From: Lactococcus ileimucosae
Lineage (GTDB): Bacteria; Bacillota; Bacilli; Lactobacillales; Streptococcaceae
Assembly (NCBI RefSeq): GCF_943193185.1
Contig: NZ_CALPDE010000004.1
Span: 62,001-126,000, forward strand
DNA length: 64,000 nt
Reading direction: 5' to 3'
Under the pieces are notes generated by a model that was not told where the DNA came from, did no database searches, and saw only the letters and a program-made list of their open reading frames with translations. The translations under genes and the position numbers were made by a program. This document shows, piece by piece, positions 30,366-38,636 of the stretch (positions are counted from its first letter, which is position 1; every line of letters starts with the position of its first letter).

Positions 30366-31856
30366 TTATTTAATTTTGGGAATTTTCAACGTGAATTTAG
30401 AGCCTTCGCCCAAAACAGAGGTAACGCTAATATCCCCTTCATAGTTTTCCACAAGACGATTAATAATAGATAATCCAAGACCTGTACCACCTATATCACG
30501 GTTTCGCGCTTTATCTGCACGGAAGAAACGCTCGAAAACATGTTTAAGGTCCTCCTCACTGATTCCATATCCCTTGTCTTCAACCGTCGTAATAATATAA
30601 TCTTCGTCTTCTGCAAGATAAAGATTGACTTCTTGCCGATCTTTTGGTGAATATTTTATCGCATTATCGATCAGAATTTTTAGACCTTGCTCATAGTGAT
30701 TAGGATAAATATGAGCCAAACTGTCCGGACTTAAATCGTTTTTCACAGACATTTTTAAGTTGGGATGAATGAGTAAAAAGTTTTTCATCAGAAAATTTGA
30801 AACTTCCGTTGGATCACAGATTAAATCCTCATCTTGAAAATCAATGCTCTCCAAACGGGCTAAGGCGAGCATCTCTTCAAGCATTGTCCGCATTGTTTTC
30901 ACTTCTTCAATACTCGCAATCAGTGATTCATCAAGTACCTCAGGATCATTTTTCCCCCAACGATTCAACAGGTTCAAATGTCCGTCAAGTACTGCCAGAG
31001 GCGTTCTTAACTCATGACTCACGTCAGAAACAAAGCGTTTCTGCTGATCCACATAATCATTGAGTTTTATCATCATGTCATTATATACCGTAGCTAGCTC
31101 TTCAATCTCATCCCCTGTTTGAATAAGAACAGGTTTGAAATCCATGCTTAAATTGTTTGCTCTGGTCGTAATAGCATCGTGTAGTCGTTCAAGCGGTTTG
31201 ATGTAACGGCTAGCCATGAAATAACCCACAAACTGAGCGATAAAGAGGGCGATAATTTCCAAAATAATGAGGGCAATAAGAAGCTTTGTGCGTACACTGT
31301 AATAATAACTCATATCGTAGAAGGCCTGAACATAACCAATCAGTTCCCCTGTCTTGCTTGAAAATACAGGGCGTTCAGCTAAATAGCCAGAATAATCACC
31401 AAAGGTTCGTATAGCAACGGTTGAATCTCCTACATCTTTTCTCAAAGGAAAGTTATAGGCCCTTGTAGAGTAGATGAGCTGTTCATTCACATCAAAAACA
31501 TAAAAAGACTTTCTGGAACCAATCATGCTCCCTAAAGTTTCAAGTTCATTTTCTCGCCACTGTTTTGAAACGGTATAATCTTGTCCATAACCTAAGTAAT
31601 TAAAGAGGTTTTCCTCCGTAAGCACATTTTCAGAGCGTGCCAAACGCTGCTCCACATTGTCCAAGGCTTGCAGCATGTCACCTTTTTCAGCATTAATAAA
31701 AGTGGTTATTGTGAGTTGATAAATCAGTACTGTAAAAATAGTGAAAGTGATGAAACAGAAAATCGTATTCGCAAAAGCCCAGCGCAGCATGATACTGCGC
31801 TTTCGCTCTGGAAGACTTTCTGTTTTCTCTCTTTTCAAATCAAAAAATTTTATCAT
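30366..31856 (-). CDS. covS: CovS/CsrS-like sensor histidine kinase
   Basis: The 496-residue kinase has a membrane helix near residues 28-50, an extracellular sensor domain (about 50-195), a second helix (about 197-217), HAMP linker, DHp box VSDVSHELRTPLAVLDGH and ATPase motifs IDNAIKYSP, DKGYGISEEDL and GGTGLGLSI. It partners the CovR-like regulator 88 bases upstream. Start at 31856 (MIKFFDLKREK) is the best ATG, but its ribosome site is weak; the frame stays open to a GTG at 31916 inside a hairpin. Confidence 0.88.
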   Translation of the reverse strand: MIKFFDLKREKTESLPERKRSIMLRWAFANTIFCFITFTIFTVLIYQLTITTFINAEKGDMLQALDNVEQRLARSENVLTEENLFNYLGYGQDYTVSKQWRENELETLGSMIGSRKSFYVFDVNEQLIYSTRAYNFPLRKDVGDSTVAIRTFGDYSGYLAERPVFSSKTGELIGYVQAFYDMSYYYSVRTKLLIALIILEIIALFIAQFVGYFMASRYIKPLERLHDAITTRANNLSMDFKPVLIQTGDEIEELATVYNDMMIKLNDYVDQQKRFVSDVSHELRTPLAVLDGHLNLLNRWGKNDPEVLDESLIASIEEVKTMRTMLEEMLALARLESIDFQDEDLICDPTEVSNFLMKNFLLIHPNLKMSVKNDLSPDSLAHIYPNHYEQGLKILIDNAIKYSPKDRQEVNLYLAEDEDYIITTVEDKGYGISEEDLKHVFERFFRADKARNRDIGGTGLGLSIINRLVENYEGDISVTSVLGEGSKFTLKIPKIK

Positions 31857-31900
31857 GTCGCATTTTTCTATTTCTTTTAGATGACATAAAAGGAATAAAT

Positions 31901-31919
31901 CTAGTGACAAAGCCACTAG
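31901..31919. other. Hairpin between covR and covS
   Basis: CTAGTG / CACTAG with a 7-base loop lies in the 88-base gap. No T run follows, so it may tune covS expression or mRNA processing rather than terminate. Confidence 0.45.
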
Positions 31920-31943
31920 AAATTTTCTTATTTATTCGCTATG

Positions 31944-32639
31944 TTATTTTCGGTCACGCATGACGTAGCCCATACCACGGACAGTTTGGATATAGCTTTC
32001 ACGTCCTTCCACATCAATTTTGTTACGCAAGTAACGAATGTAGACGTCAACGACATTTGTTTCAGTACCTTCGTCATAACCCCAGACTTCTGAAACCAAG
32101 TATTCACGTGTTACGACATCTCCAACATTTTGCATGAGTGTCAAAAGCAAGTCGTACTCACGGCGGGTAAGGTCAATAACTTTTTTGCCACGATGAACCG
32201 TACGGTTTGTTTTGTCAATAACCAAGTCACGGAATGAAGTGTTGTCTGCTTTATCTGCGGCTTGGATATGATCTTCACGGCGGAAGAGTGAACGCACACG
32301 CGCTAAAAGTTCTTCAATGGCAAATGGTTTTGTGATATAGTCATCAGCCCCAATATCAAGACCTGCAACACGGTCCATTGTTGAGTCACGTGCAGTCATC
32401 ATAATAATATGCGTATCTTTTTCACGGCGCAAACGACGTGCCACCTCAAAACCATCAAGTTCTGGCAGCATCAGATCAAGCAAAATCAAGTCATAATCTT
32501 TGGACATTGCTTCTTCAAGTCCTTTGCGACCATTGTCTTGAACAGCAGTTTGATAGCCTTCATGCTCAAGCTCAAGTGAAACAAATCTCGCAATGTTTTT
32601 ATCGTCTTCGATAATCAAAATACGTTTAGATGAATTCAT
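31944..32639 (-). CDS. covR: CovR/CsrR-like response regulator
   Basis: OmpR-family regulator of 231 residues. The receiver has EDDKN, phosphorylation site LILLDLMLPELDGFEV, MTARDS and TKPFAIEELLARVR. The winged-helix output domain has DLTRREYDLLLTLM and VWGYDEGTETNVVDVYIRYLR. The receiver is very close to streptococcal CovR as I recall it, which represses virulence and capsule genes; the regulon here is unknown. Confidence 0.92.
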   Translation of the reverse strand: MNSSKRILIIEDDKNIARFVSLELEHEGYQTAVQDNGRKGLEEAMSKDYDLILLDLMLPELDGFEVARRLRREKDTHIIMMTARDSTMDRVAGLDIGADDYITKPFAIEELLARVRSLFRREDHIQAADKADNTSFRDLVIDKTNRTVHRGKKVIDLTRREYDLLLTLMQNVGDVVTREYLVSEVWGYDEGTETNVVDVYIRYLRNKIDVEGRESYIQTVRGMGYVMRDRK

Positions 32640-32688
32640 AGTTTAGCCTCATTTATATCTTTTTTAATTTTATTTCCTCTATAACAAA

Positions 32689-32717
32689 ATTATAATACAA
32701 TTGTAATTTTGTTGCAA
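32689..32717 (-). promoter_or_regulatory. covRS promoter
   Basis: TTGCAA, 17-base spacer, TATAAT on the minus strand. The spacer and -10 form an imperfect AT-rich palindrome (AAAATTACAATTGTA), which might be a site for autoregulation. Confidence 0.7.
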
Positions 32718-32736
32718 GTGTTTTATGAGATTTTTC

Positions 32737-33285
32737 TTAATTCTTTTCTTCTGTGAAAAGACCCGCCAAATCTGCAAAAGGAGATTTCTTTTCTTTATCC
32801 GTCTCTTCCTCCTTTTGTTTCCGATAATCCGCTTCAGATAGGACTGTCCAGTTTTTACCTGACGGTAGGTTGGCGTTATCCCTCTCATCCTCAGCTAGAA
32901 CCTGTAACGGGATTTCCAAAAGAATATTATCCGCCACAGACTCTGATAAACTGATCCAATCTTCGTCCAATGTAAAGATTATGTCATCATCCAGTAAATC
33001 TTTGTTCTCTTTAAGAAACGCTTCCGTTGTAAATGCTTCACTGACCGAAAGCTCCATCAAATAATCGACAGGCTTTAAGCTACGTGAAGAGGGGATAATC
33101 AGCTCAACTTTAAGCGTGTAGTCCAGGTAATAAATACCTGTATCATAAGAAACTTGCCCTTGAACTTTCACTGGCTTTGCATCAAGAATTTCTTCTGAAC
33201 GCTGCCTAAGCTCAGCTGTCAAATCAAGTTCTTCCTCGAATTCAATTGTCTTCTTTTTTGATACTTCAAGAATCGACCACTTCAT
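32737..33285 (-). CDS. yceD: YceD/DUF177 family protein
   Basis: The 182-residue acidic protein has the DUF177 pattern: VQGQVSYDTGIYYLDYTLKVEL, LMELSVSEAF and a C-terminal LPSGKNWTVLSEADYRKQKEE. The family is linked to 23S rRNA accumulation and ribosome biogenesis and often sits beside rpmF. Here the ribosomal neighbour is rpmE2 upstream. No enzyme motif. Confidence 0.85.
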   Translation of the reverse strand: MKWSILEVSKKKTIEFEEELDLTAELRQRSEEILDAKPVKVQGQVSYDTGIYYLDYTLKVELIIPSSRSLKPVDYLMELSVSEAFTTEAFLKENKDLLDDDIIFTLDEDWISLSESVADNILLEIPLQVLAEDERDNANLPSGKNWTVLSEADYRKQKEEETDKEKKSPFADLAGLFTEEKN

Positions 33286-33420
33286 TGTTTTTTTCCTCTA
33301 TCTTTATTTCAGAACAAAGGAGCACTTCATGTCCATGCACCTCGTCCCTATATCATGTGATACCTTCCTCTATTATATGATATTTTTTTATTTTTTTATA
33401 GTCCTATAAATAAAAATAAA

Positions 33421-33438
33421 AAAGCGCCGAAGCACTTT
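33421..33438 (-). terminator. Terminator after rpmE2
   Basis: Minus strand AAAGTGC-TTCG-GCGCTTT followed by TTTATTTTTATTTAT; a short stem with a stable TTCG loop just past the stop codon. Confidence 0.75.
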
Positions 33439-33440
33439 CT

Positions 33441-33683
33441 TTATTTTCCATATTTTTTGTTGAAACGAGCGATACGTCCGTCTGCCGCTTGGAATTTTTG
33501 ACGGCCAGTGTAGAATGGGTGAGAATCAGAAGAGATTTCCACACGAATCAAGGGATAAGTGTTTCCGTCTTCCCATTCAACAGTTTCCTTAGAGCCTTTA
33601 GTTGAACCGCTCAAGAACTTAAAACCTGTACTTGTATCCATAAATACAACAGGTTGGTAACTAGGATGGATGTCTTTTTTCAT
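33441..33683 (-). CDS. rpmE2: 50S ribosomal protein L31 type B
   Basis: The 80-residue protein starts [20 protein letters not shown] and ends ARFNKKYGK. It lacks the zinc-binding Cys residues of the other L31 form, so it is the zinc-independent type B. The start at 33683 is chosen by a GAAAGGAA ribosome site and by family length; the frame runs open much further upstream without meaning. Confidence 0.95.
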   Translation of the reverse strand: MKKDIHPSYQPVVFMDTSTGFKFLSGSTKGSKETVEWEDGNTYPLIRVEISSDSHPFYTGRQKFQAADGRIARFNKKYGK

Positions 33684-33807
33684 TTTGCAAAATTTCCTTT
33701 CTGCCTTGGACTGTTTGCCAGACCAAAGTTTGTTAGACCTTAATATTCTAACAGAATTGTTCTTGAAATTCAAGCTTTGACTCAAATGAAAAAATTCCAC
33801 ACACATC

Positions 33808-35139
33808 CTATGGCATGTGCAACATTTGCCTTTCTTTATCTTCTGCTCCTGCCTCCGCTCTCAAAAGCTCTTTACGAATTTGGGCCATAAAATATAAGGA
33901 ACCCGTCATGACTACTAACGCATCTGCTCCCAGCGAAATTTTCAATTGCTCATACTTCTCTCGCCAATCAGCTGCAAAGGTTACGCCTTCTTTTTCCAAG
34001 TAATAAACGTCTTTCAAATCCATGGCTTGGGGATGGTCAAAACTCGTTAAAATTAAGTCTGCTCCCTTTAGCGCCCGAAGCATTTCTACCATTTCATTGA
34101 TTTCCTTGGTCACAAGAGCCGAAAAGATTATGGTTATTTTTTTATCGGGAAATTTCACTCTTAAATTTTCTAAAAGACGACCTATTGCATGGGTATTGTG
34201 TGCACCATCAAGAAGAGTGAGAGGATTTTGAGCTATCGTCTCCATACGGGCTGGCCAAAAAGTTGTCCGTAAGGCTTGCCTAACGTCTGACATATCAAGC
34301 GTGATATCGGATTCCTCAGCATAGAGCAGAGATACTTTCAATGCTAAGGCAGCATTCTCTATCTGGTGCAGACCGAGCAATGACTTTTCTAGATTTTCAA
34401 GTTGACAGTGTTTATCACGGTAATTAAAGTGCTCTTTATTTAATCGCTCAATCTGGTAATCTACACCAAATTTATAGTGTTTAGCCCTGTTTTTTTGTGC
34501 TGTTTCCTCTATTACAGTCAGTGCTTCCTCGACAATATTTCCAGTGACAAGAGGCGTTTCATACTTAATAATGCCTGCTTTTTGCGCTGCAATCTCCGCA
34601 AGGCTCGTCCCTAAAAATTCTTTATGGTCAAGCCCGATTGTAGTAATCACTGTAATCTGTGGTTGGATGACGTTCGTACTGTCTAGCAAGCCGCCAAGCC
34701 CTACTTCAATCAAGGCAACATCTACTTTTTCATCAGAAAAATACTGAAAAGCCAGCGCTGTAATGATTTCAAACTCGGTAATTCCAGCGTATCTTTCCTC
34801 TTGGTCGAGCGCATCAACTAGAGGCTGTAAACGTTCCACATACTTTATAAGTTTTTCAGCTGAAAGCGCTTGGCCATTAATTGCTATCTGCTCGCCAAAA
34901 GTTTCAATATAAGGACTTGTAAAGGTGGCGACTGTAAGTCCTGTTTGCCTTAAGATTTGCGCAGTAAAGGCAAGAGTTGACCCTTTACCATTCGTTCCAG
35001 CAAAATGCAGCATTGACAAATTTTTTTCAGGATTGCCCAAACGTTTTAAAAGTTCCTCTATCCTTGTCAAACCAGGACGAATGTTGAATTTGTGGCGGGA
35101 AAAAATCCAATCTAAAGCCTGTTCTCCGTCCATTCCCAA
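33808..35139 (-). CDS. folC: Folylpolyglutamate/dihydrofolate synthase
   Basis: ATP-dependent ligase adding glutamate to folates. The 443 residues carry the Mur-ligase-like P-loop [38 protein letters not shown] and the late DGAHNTHA motif. It starts 13 bases after the radical SAM gene stop, so it may be co-transcribed with the peptide-modification enzyme, which seems to have been placed directly in front of it. Confidence 0.95.
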   Translation of the reverse strand: MGMDGEQALDWIFSRHKFNIRPGLTRIEELLKRLGNPEKNLSMLHFAGTNGKGSTLAFTAQILRQTGLTVATFTSPYIETFGEQIAINGQALSAEKLIKYVERLQPLVDALDQEERYAGITEFEIITALAFQYFSDEKVDVALIEVGLGGLLDSTNVIQPQITVITTIGLDHKEFLGTSLAEIAAQKAGIIKYETPLVTGNIVEEALTVIEETAQKNRAKHYKFGVDYQIERLNKEHFNYRDKHCQLENLEKSLLGLHQIENAALALKVSLLYAEESDITLDMSDVRQALRTTFWPARMETIAQNPLTLLDGAHNTHAIGRLLENLRVKFPDKKITIIFSALVTKEINEMVEMLRALKGADLILTSFDHPQAMDLKDVYYLEKEGVTFAADWREKYEQLKISLGADALVVMTGSLYFMAQIRKELLRAEAGAEDKERQMLHMP

Positions 35140-35152
35140 GACCTTTCATCAC

Positions 35153-36454
35153 TTAAGCTTTCGCACATATATTCTTGTATTCATCTTCGTGCCAGTGACA
35201 CCTTTCAACCTTATGTCTGCTTGAAAAACCTTCCGCAAAACAAGATTTACAGCTCTCTAATAACTCGCAGGAGCCGCAGATACTCTCTGAGGGCGGTGTC
35301 ATACCAGAGAAAAGGCGTGTGTTTCTGGCAAAAATAGATTCAAGATTTTCTGTGTTCAGATTTCCTATATTAAGCTTGAAAATAGTGCATGGAGAAAAGG
35401 TGAGCTTAGGTGTTAAATTATACAGACGGTAACCCGCGCCACAGTTTTTAGTAGTTTGACACGCCACATCTTCAAATTCTTCAATCCTACCAATATAAAA
35501 ATCTCTGGTTTGGTGCTTCTCCTTTAAATGATCCATGATATATTGATATTCTTTACTGGTAATCTGGGAAGAGATATGATTATCCTCGGCACGTCCCATA
35601 TCTGTGATAATCCCCAAACGGTACTGATAAACTCCCAAGTCTTTTACCAAACCGCACAGTTCTTCTATTTCCTCCATATCTTGTTGAACTAAACAGGTGG
35701 CTACACTTGTGGAAATTTTTCGAGCAACGCTTTCCTTGATGAAACGTATCGCCTTATCGTAAGCCCGCTCATCACAACGGATTTTATTGTGATTTTCAGC
35801 TAAACCATCTAAACTGACTTGGATAGAGACTTTCTTCCCTATAAGCTTATTCATAATCCTTTCCATACGTCTATTCCAGTAAAAGCCGCTCGTGGTAATG
35901 CTGAACTTTATCTTTTTTGCCAGAAGAAAGTCAATCACGTCCTCAATATATGGATAAGCAAAGGGTTCACCACCAGTGAGTTGAAAATAGTTGGTTCCTA
36001 AACTAGTCAGCTGTTCCAGCAGCGGCATAAGCTTATCAATATCCATACTGGAACCTATGCCAGCATTAGCATAACAGTGCTTACACCGAAGCGGACAGTT
36101 ATGAGTCAGTTCAAGTATCATCGAATCAGGCACAAAATATTCCTTGCTCCCTCTAATATCAACGGGAGTTTCCTGATGTTCATCATAGGACCTTAGTAAT
36201 GCCCTTTCCTCCAGACTCTCGATAAATTCAGAAATGATAATGGCTGCTTTCGTTTTCTCTTCCTTGAAATGCTGACTCAACTCATCGGTAAGTGTCTCAA
36301 AGGTATGACCCCCATCCAATCGTTTTAAAATCTCGAAAGCTGTTTCATTGATCCCCATTTCATCCCAGTAGTTCTCTGAGACATACGCTAAGCTTGAACC
36401 GTCCGGCTGCTGCTTTAAGTACACTTCATCAATAAGACCAAGATATTTCTTCAA
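35153..36454 (-). CDS. Radical SAM/SPASM peptide-modifying enzyme with PqqD-like N-terminus
   Basis: The 433-residue enzyme (441 from the ATG at 36478) has an N-terminal PqqD/RRE-like winged helix for leader binding (about residues 10-85), a radical SAM core with CPLRCKHC (about 120-127, binds the SAM 4Fe-4S cluster), LTGGEPFAYP, and a C-terminal SPASM region with Cys in CGAGYR, FSPCT, CGSCELLESCKSC and ERCHW. This architecture modifies ribosomal peptides (sactipeptide, ranthipeptide or cyclophane types). A TTG start at 36454 is favoured: AGGAGG lies six bases before it, inside the longer frame. The 29-codon peptide gene sits immediately upstream. Confidence 0.92.
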   Translation of the reverse strand: MKKYLGLIDEVYLKQQPDGSSLAYVSENYWDEMGINETAFEILKRLDGGHTFETLTDELSQHFKEEKTKAAIIISEFIESLEERALLRSYDEHQETPVDIRGSKEYFVPDSMILELTHNCPLRCKHCYANAGIGSSMDIDKLMPLLEQLTSLGTNYFQLTGGEPFAYPYIEDVIDFLLAKKIKFSITTSGFYWNRRMERIMNKLIGKKVSIQVSLDGLAENHNKIRCDERAYDKAIRFIKESVARKISTSVATCLVQQDMEEIEELCGLVKDLGVYQYRLGIITDMGRAEDNHISSQITSKEYQYIMDHLKEKHQTRDFYIGRIEEFEDVACQTTKNCGAGYRLYNLTPKLTFSPCTIFKLNIGNLNTENLESIFARNTRLFSGMTPPSESICGSCELLESCKSCFAEGFSSRHKVERCHWHEDEYKNICAKA

Positions 36455-36487
36455 ATTTTTCCTCCTCTTAAACTTCATGTTTTCTCT

Positions 36488-36577
36488 TTAAAACTTCAAA
36501 TGCTTCCAAGGTGCACAAAAAGGTATGATTTCTGTACATGTAAACATTTTCCGTTCATAAATTTTTGCTTCTACCAT
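36488..36577 (-). CDS. Candidate RiPP precursor A (29 aa), next to radical SAM enzyme
   Basis: The ATG at 36577 is preceded by GAAAGGAGA, a strong ribosome site. The product starts MVEAKIYERK and ends CAPWKHLKF, with Cys at residues 14 and 21 and Trp at 24. It shares the short basic start with an A-K-aliphatic-aromatic pattern with peptides B and C (MKRAKIF in C), and the Trp-Lys near the C-terminus. It ends about 33 bases before the TTG start of the radical SAM gene and shares promoter P1 with it, the usual precursor-enzyme pairing. Function unknown. Confidence 0.72.
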   Translation of the reverse strand: MVEAKIYERKMFTCTEIIPFCAPWKHLKF

Positions 36578-36645
36578 TTTCCAGTCTCCTTTCTTATGGA
36601 TGAGGATACTTGGTAAAACACCTATACTCCTCTCTCAATACCTGT

Positions 36646-36695
36646 ATTATCATGCTTTACTTTCGCATTTTCAAGACCTAAAAAGTGCGCAAATG
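36646..36695 (-). promoter_or_regulatory. Promoter P1 with shared 21-bp box (precursor A + radical SAM)
   Basis: TTGAAA (36669-36674), 17-base spacer, GATAAT (36646-36651) on the minus strand. Directly upstream (36675-36695) lies a box shared with P2 and P3 at the same distance from the -35. Confidence 0.8.
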
Positions 36696-36795
36696 GAGCC
36701 ATTTTTCTAGACAATACCGCTTTCCTCTTTTTTATAAATTAAGTTCATTGACAAAGTCGATACTTTTTTCCTTATAAAATAAAAATTTGGTAGAC

Positions 36796-36821
36796 AAAAA
36801 GAGCCGTATTTTAGGCTCTTT
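36796..36821 (-). terminator. Terminator after precursor B
   Basis: Minus strand AAAGAGCC, 8-base loop, GGCTCTTTTTG. Confidence 0.82.
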
Positions 36822-36852
36822 CCTATAAGGTATAATATGGCAGTCATCAAGA

Positions 36853-36936
36853 CTACTTCCAATAAGGTGGGGGACACCATGTGGTTGATATCTCGCAAGC
36901 TCTAGGGAACAAGGAAAACATTTTTGCACGCTTCAT
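36853..36936 (-). CDS. Candidate RiPP precursor B (27 aa)
   Basis: The ATG at 36936 has AGGAAGGAGAAG upstream. The peptide starts MKRAKMFSLF and ends TTWCPPPYWK, with Cys at residues 14 and 21. It shares MKRAK with C and D, Cys14 with A, C and D, and the TTW..PP.WK ending with C. It has its own promoter (P2) and terminator, so it is a one-gene transcript. Confidence 0.75.
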   Translation of the reverse strand: MKRAKMFSLFPRACEISTTWCPPPYWK

Positions 36937-37003
36937 GGTGGCTTCTCCTTCCTAATGGGTTTACAGACGTATGCTCTACAGCTCCCTGCATACCTCCTGC
37001 TCC

Positions 37004-37053
37004 ATTATCCGGTTTTAAATTGCAAATTTCAAGCTCTAAAAGGTGCACTGATG
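37004..37053 (-). promoter_or_regulatory. Promoter P2 with shared 21-bp box (precursor B)
   Basis: TTGAAA (37027-37032), 17-base spacer, GATAAT (37004-37009) on the minus strand. The box at 37033-37053 contains GTGCA-CTGA-TGCAC (plus strand, 37043-37056), a palindrome that is partly kept in P1 and P3. Confidence 0.82.
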
Positions 37054-37162
37054 CACATATTTATCCTAAAAAGTTCTGCTTCATTCCCTTTAGAAATAAA
37101 ATGTATTGCACAAAGAGATACTTTTTCTTCTTCCGTTAAAGAGAACTGGATAAACGACACTC

Positions 37163-37189
37163 AAAAAGAGTCTTATGTCAGACTCTTCC
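37163..37189 (-). terminator. Terminator after precursor C
   Basis: Minus strand AAGAGTCT, GACATA loop, AGACTCTTTTTG. Confidence 0.85.
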
Positions 37190-37213
37190 TTCAAAAGTAT
37201 CATAGAGCAACTG

Positions 37214-37300
37214 TCAAGACTTCCACATAGGTGGGTGATGCCATGTAGTCAAAATCGGGCATTCTCCAACGTCCAAGGCAAAAATTTTTGCACGTTTCAT
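37214..37300 (-). CDS. Candidate RiPP precursor C (28 aa)
   Basis: The ATG at 37300 is preceded by AAAGGAGGAAG. The peptide starts MKRAKIFALDVGE and ends TTWHHPPMWKS. Its single Cys is residue 14, and His-His follows Trp20, where peptide B has Cys-Pro. Own promoter (P3) and terminator. The strict co-conservation of start, Cys14 and ending with B in otherwise divergent DNA supports real translation. Confidence 0.76.
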   Translation of the reverse strand: MKRAKIFALDVGECPILTTWHHPPMWKS

Positions 37301-37389
37301 AACACTTCCTCCTTTCGTTTTAAATAAAAATGCTGGACACAAAACTTACTGTGTTTTATGATTTTTATCCCACATTTTCTATATCTGAC

Positions 37390-37439
37390 ATTATCAAACT
37401 TCAAACTCAAATTTTCAAGCCTCAAAAAGTTCACGAATG
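37390..37439 (-). promoter_or_regulatory. Promoter P3 with shared 21-bp box (precursor C)
   Basis: TTGAAA (37413-37418), 17-base spacer, GATAAT (37390-37395) on the minus strand, with the shared box at 37419-37439. Confidence 0.8.
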
Positions 37440-37615
37440 CAAAATTTTAAAGCAGTAAAAGCTGTCAACCAAGGGCAGTTTATTTTTATATAAAGTGCTC
37501 AAAAAGAAACTTTTATAGTCTGTATATGCTATTTTTTCTAGCTGCTCGTCTGTGCGGGCTGGTATCTTCTTTTCCATAGCCAACTGCGCCCAGCAGAACT
37601 GACTGAAATGCAAAC

Positions 37616-37645
37616 TAAAAAAGAGCCTTGGCTGAGGCTCTCTTG
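37616..37645 (-). terminator. Terminator after precursor D
   Basis: Minus strand AGAGCC, loop, GGCTCT followed by TTTTT. Confidence 0.82.
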
Positions 37646-37679
37646 AAGTGTAATTTAATGACCAGTCTCTCTTGGAAAA

Positions 37680-37757
37680 TCAGAAAGGCTTGCTCGATAT
37701 ATGATGCCAGAGCGGGCAGGCCTTAGGCTCTTGAGCACAAAGCTTTGCACGTTTCAT
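37680..37757 (-). CDS. Candidate RiPP precursor D (25 aa)
   Basis: The ATG at 37757 has AGAAAGGAGATGAG upstream. The peptide starts MKRAKLCAQEPKAC and continues PLWHHISSKPF, with Cys at residues 7 and 14 and a Trp-His-His motif like peptide C. No P1-P3 type promoter precedes it; it lies 63 bases after the DUF6273-like gene and is probably co-transcribed with it. A terminator follows. Confidence 0.7.
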   Translation of the reverse strand: MKRAKLCAQEPKACPLWHHISSKPF

Positions 37758-37820
37758 CTTCTCATCTCCTTTCTATTAAATGGTATATTTAAGCCAAGAG
37801 ACTCCAAATATCAATGCTCT

Positions 37821-38636
37821 TTATCTCAGATGGACAACAAGTGCAGGGACCACGGCGATACTTACCCATACCACGTAACCCCTGACATGGGAATCACGAG
37901 CATAAAGCCCAGAAGCGGCATAGCTTTCCTCTGATGGAGAACGTAACCAGGACGATAGCACACCGTTATTATACAGCCTATTTCTGTAATCAATGGCAGC
38001 TCGAGTAATCGCTCCGTTATAATGGTCTGCGGGCCAGCCATGTTTCGGCTCAGCCAAATCACTACCACTCAGAAGAAAAGCGCGTTTGGAACCATGCGCG
38101 TGATTCACTATCGTAGGATATGCACCTGGTCCAATAACATGTACGCGCCACGTATGTGTACTTATCCGCCCATCGGTATGAGACTTCCAACCCAGCTTTT
38201 TCATATCTGTAAAGGTAGGATTGTTTAAATAAACAGGGACTACGGCTTTTTCATAGTCTGTTCCCTTAATCTTTTCCTGATACCATGTATCAATCTCCTT
38301 TTTAACAAAGCTATCTCTGTAGCCATCATTTAACCAACTTAAGCTGGACGTGGGATAATAGCCGTGATGTTCAAGCGAAAAAGGCGAGAAAGCAATAGCC
38401 TGAGTGGAGGCAATCATCACATTTCCCTCTCCCATGTCCTTTATCACACTCCATGTTTGATGCATGAAAGCTACAGTCCCGTCATGATTGTCGACAGGAT
38501 AAAACTCAGCATCCGTTTCTGATGTTTTGATAAAACTGGAGGGCTGTCCTCTACTCATATGTCTAGCTTTAGCACTCTCCACTCCACAAAATACAGCTAT
38601 CACAACAAGTGAAGATATTATCATGAATTTGTACAT
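37821..38636 (-). CDS. Secreted DUF6273-like protein
   Basis: The 271-residue protein has a signal peptide (about residues 1-24, SLVVIAVFCGVESAKA) and a domain with WSVIKDMGEGNVMIASTQAI, SLSWLNDGYRDSFVKKEI, KRAFLLSGSDL, SSWLRSPSEESYAA and a VPALVVHL end. This is the DUF6273 pattern, which is extracellular and resembles formylglycine-enzyme/lectin-like folds (family knowledge, function unknown). It is the probable first gene of a transcript with precursor D, so it may be the secreted partner or target of the peptide system (inference). GGAGGAG ribosome site. Confidence 0.82.
   Translation of the reverse strand: MYKFMIISSLVVIAVFCGVESAKARHMSRGQPSSFIKTSETDAEFYPVDNHDGTVAFMHQTWSVIKDMGEGNVMIASTQAIAFSPFSLEHHGYYPTSSLSWLNDGYRDSFVKKEIDTWYQEKIKGTDYEKAVVPVYLNNPTFTDMKKLGWKSHTDGRISTHTWRVHVIGPGAYPTIVNHAHGSKRAFLLSGSDLAEPKHGWPADHYNGAITRAAIDYRNRLYNNGVLSSWLRSPSEESYAASGLYARDSHVRGYVVWVSIAVVPALVVHLR

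Noticed and set aside
36955..37230. 91-codon plus-strand frame within the small peptide region
   Set aside because: It runs antisense across P2, a terminator and precursor C and has no ribosome site.
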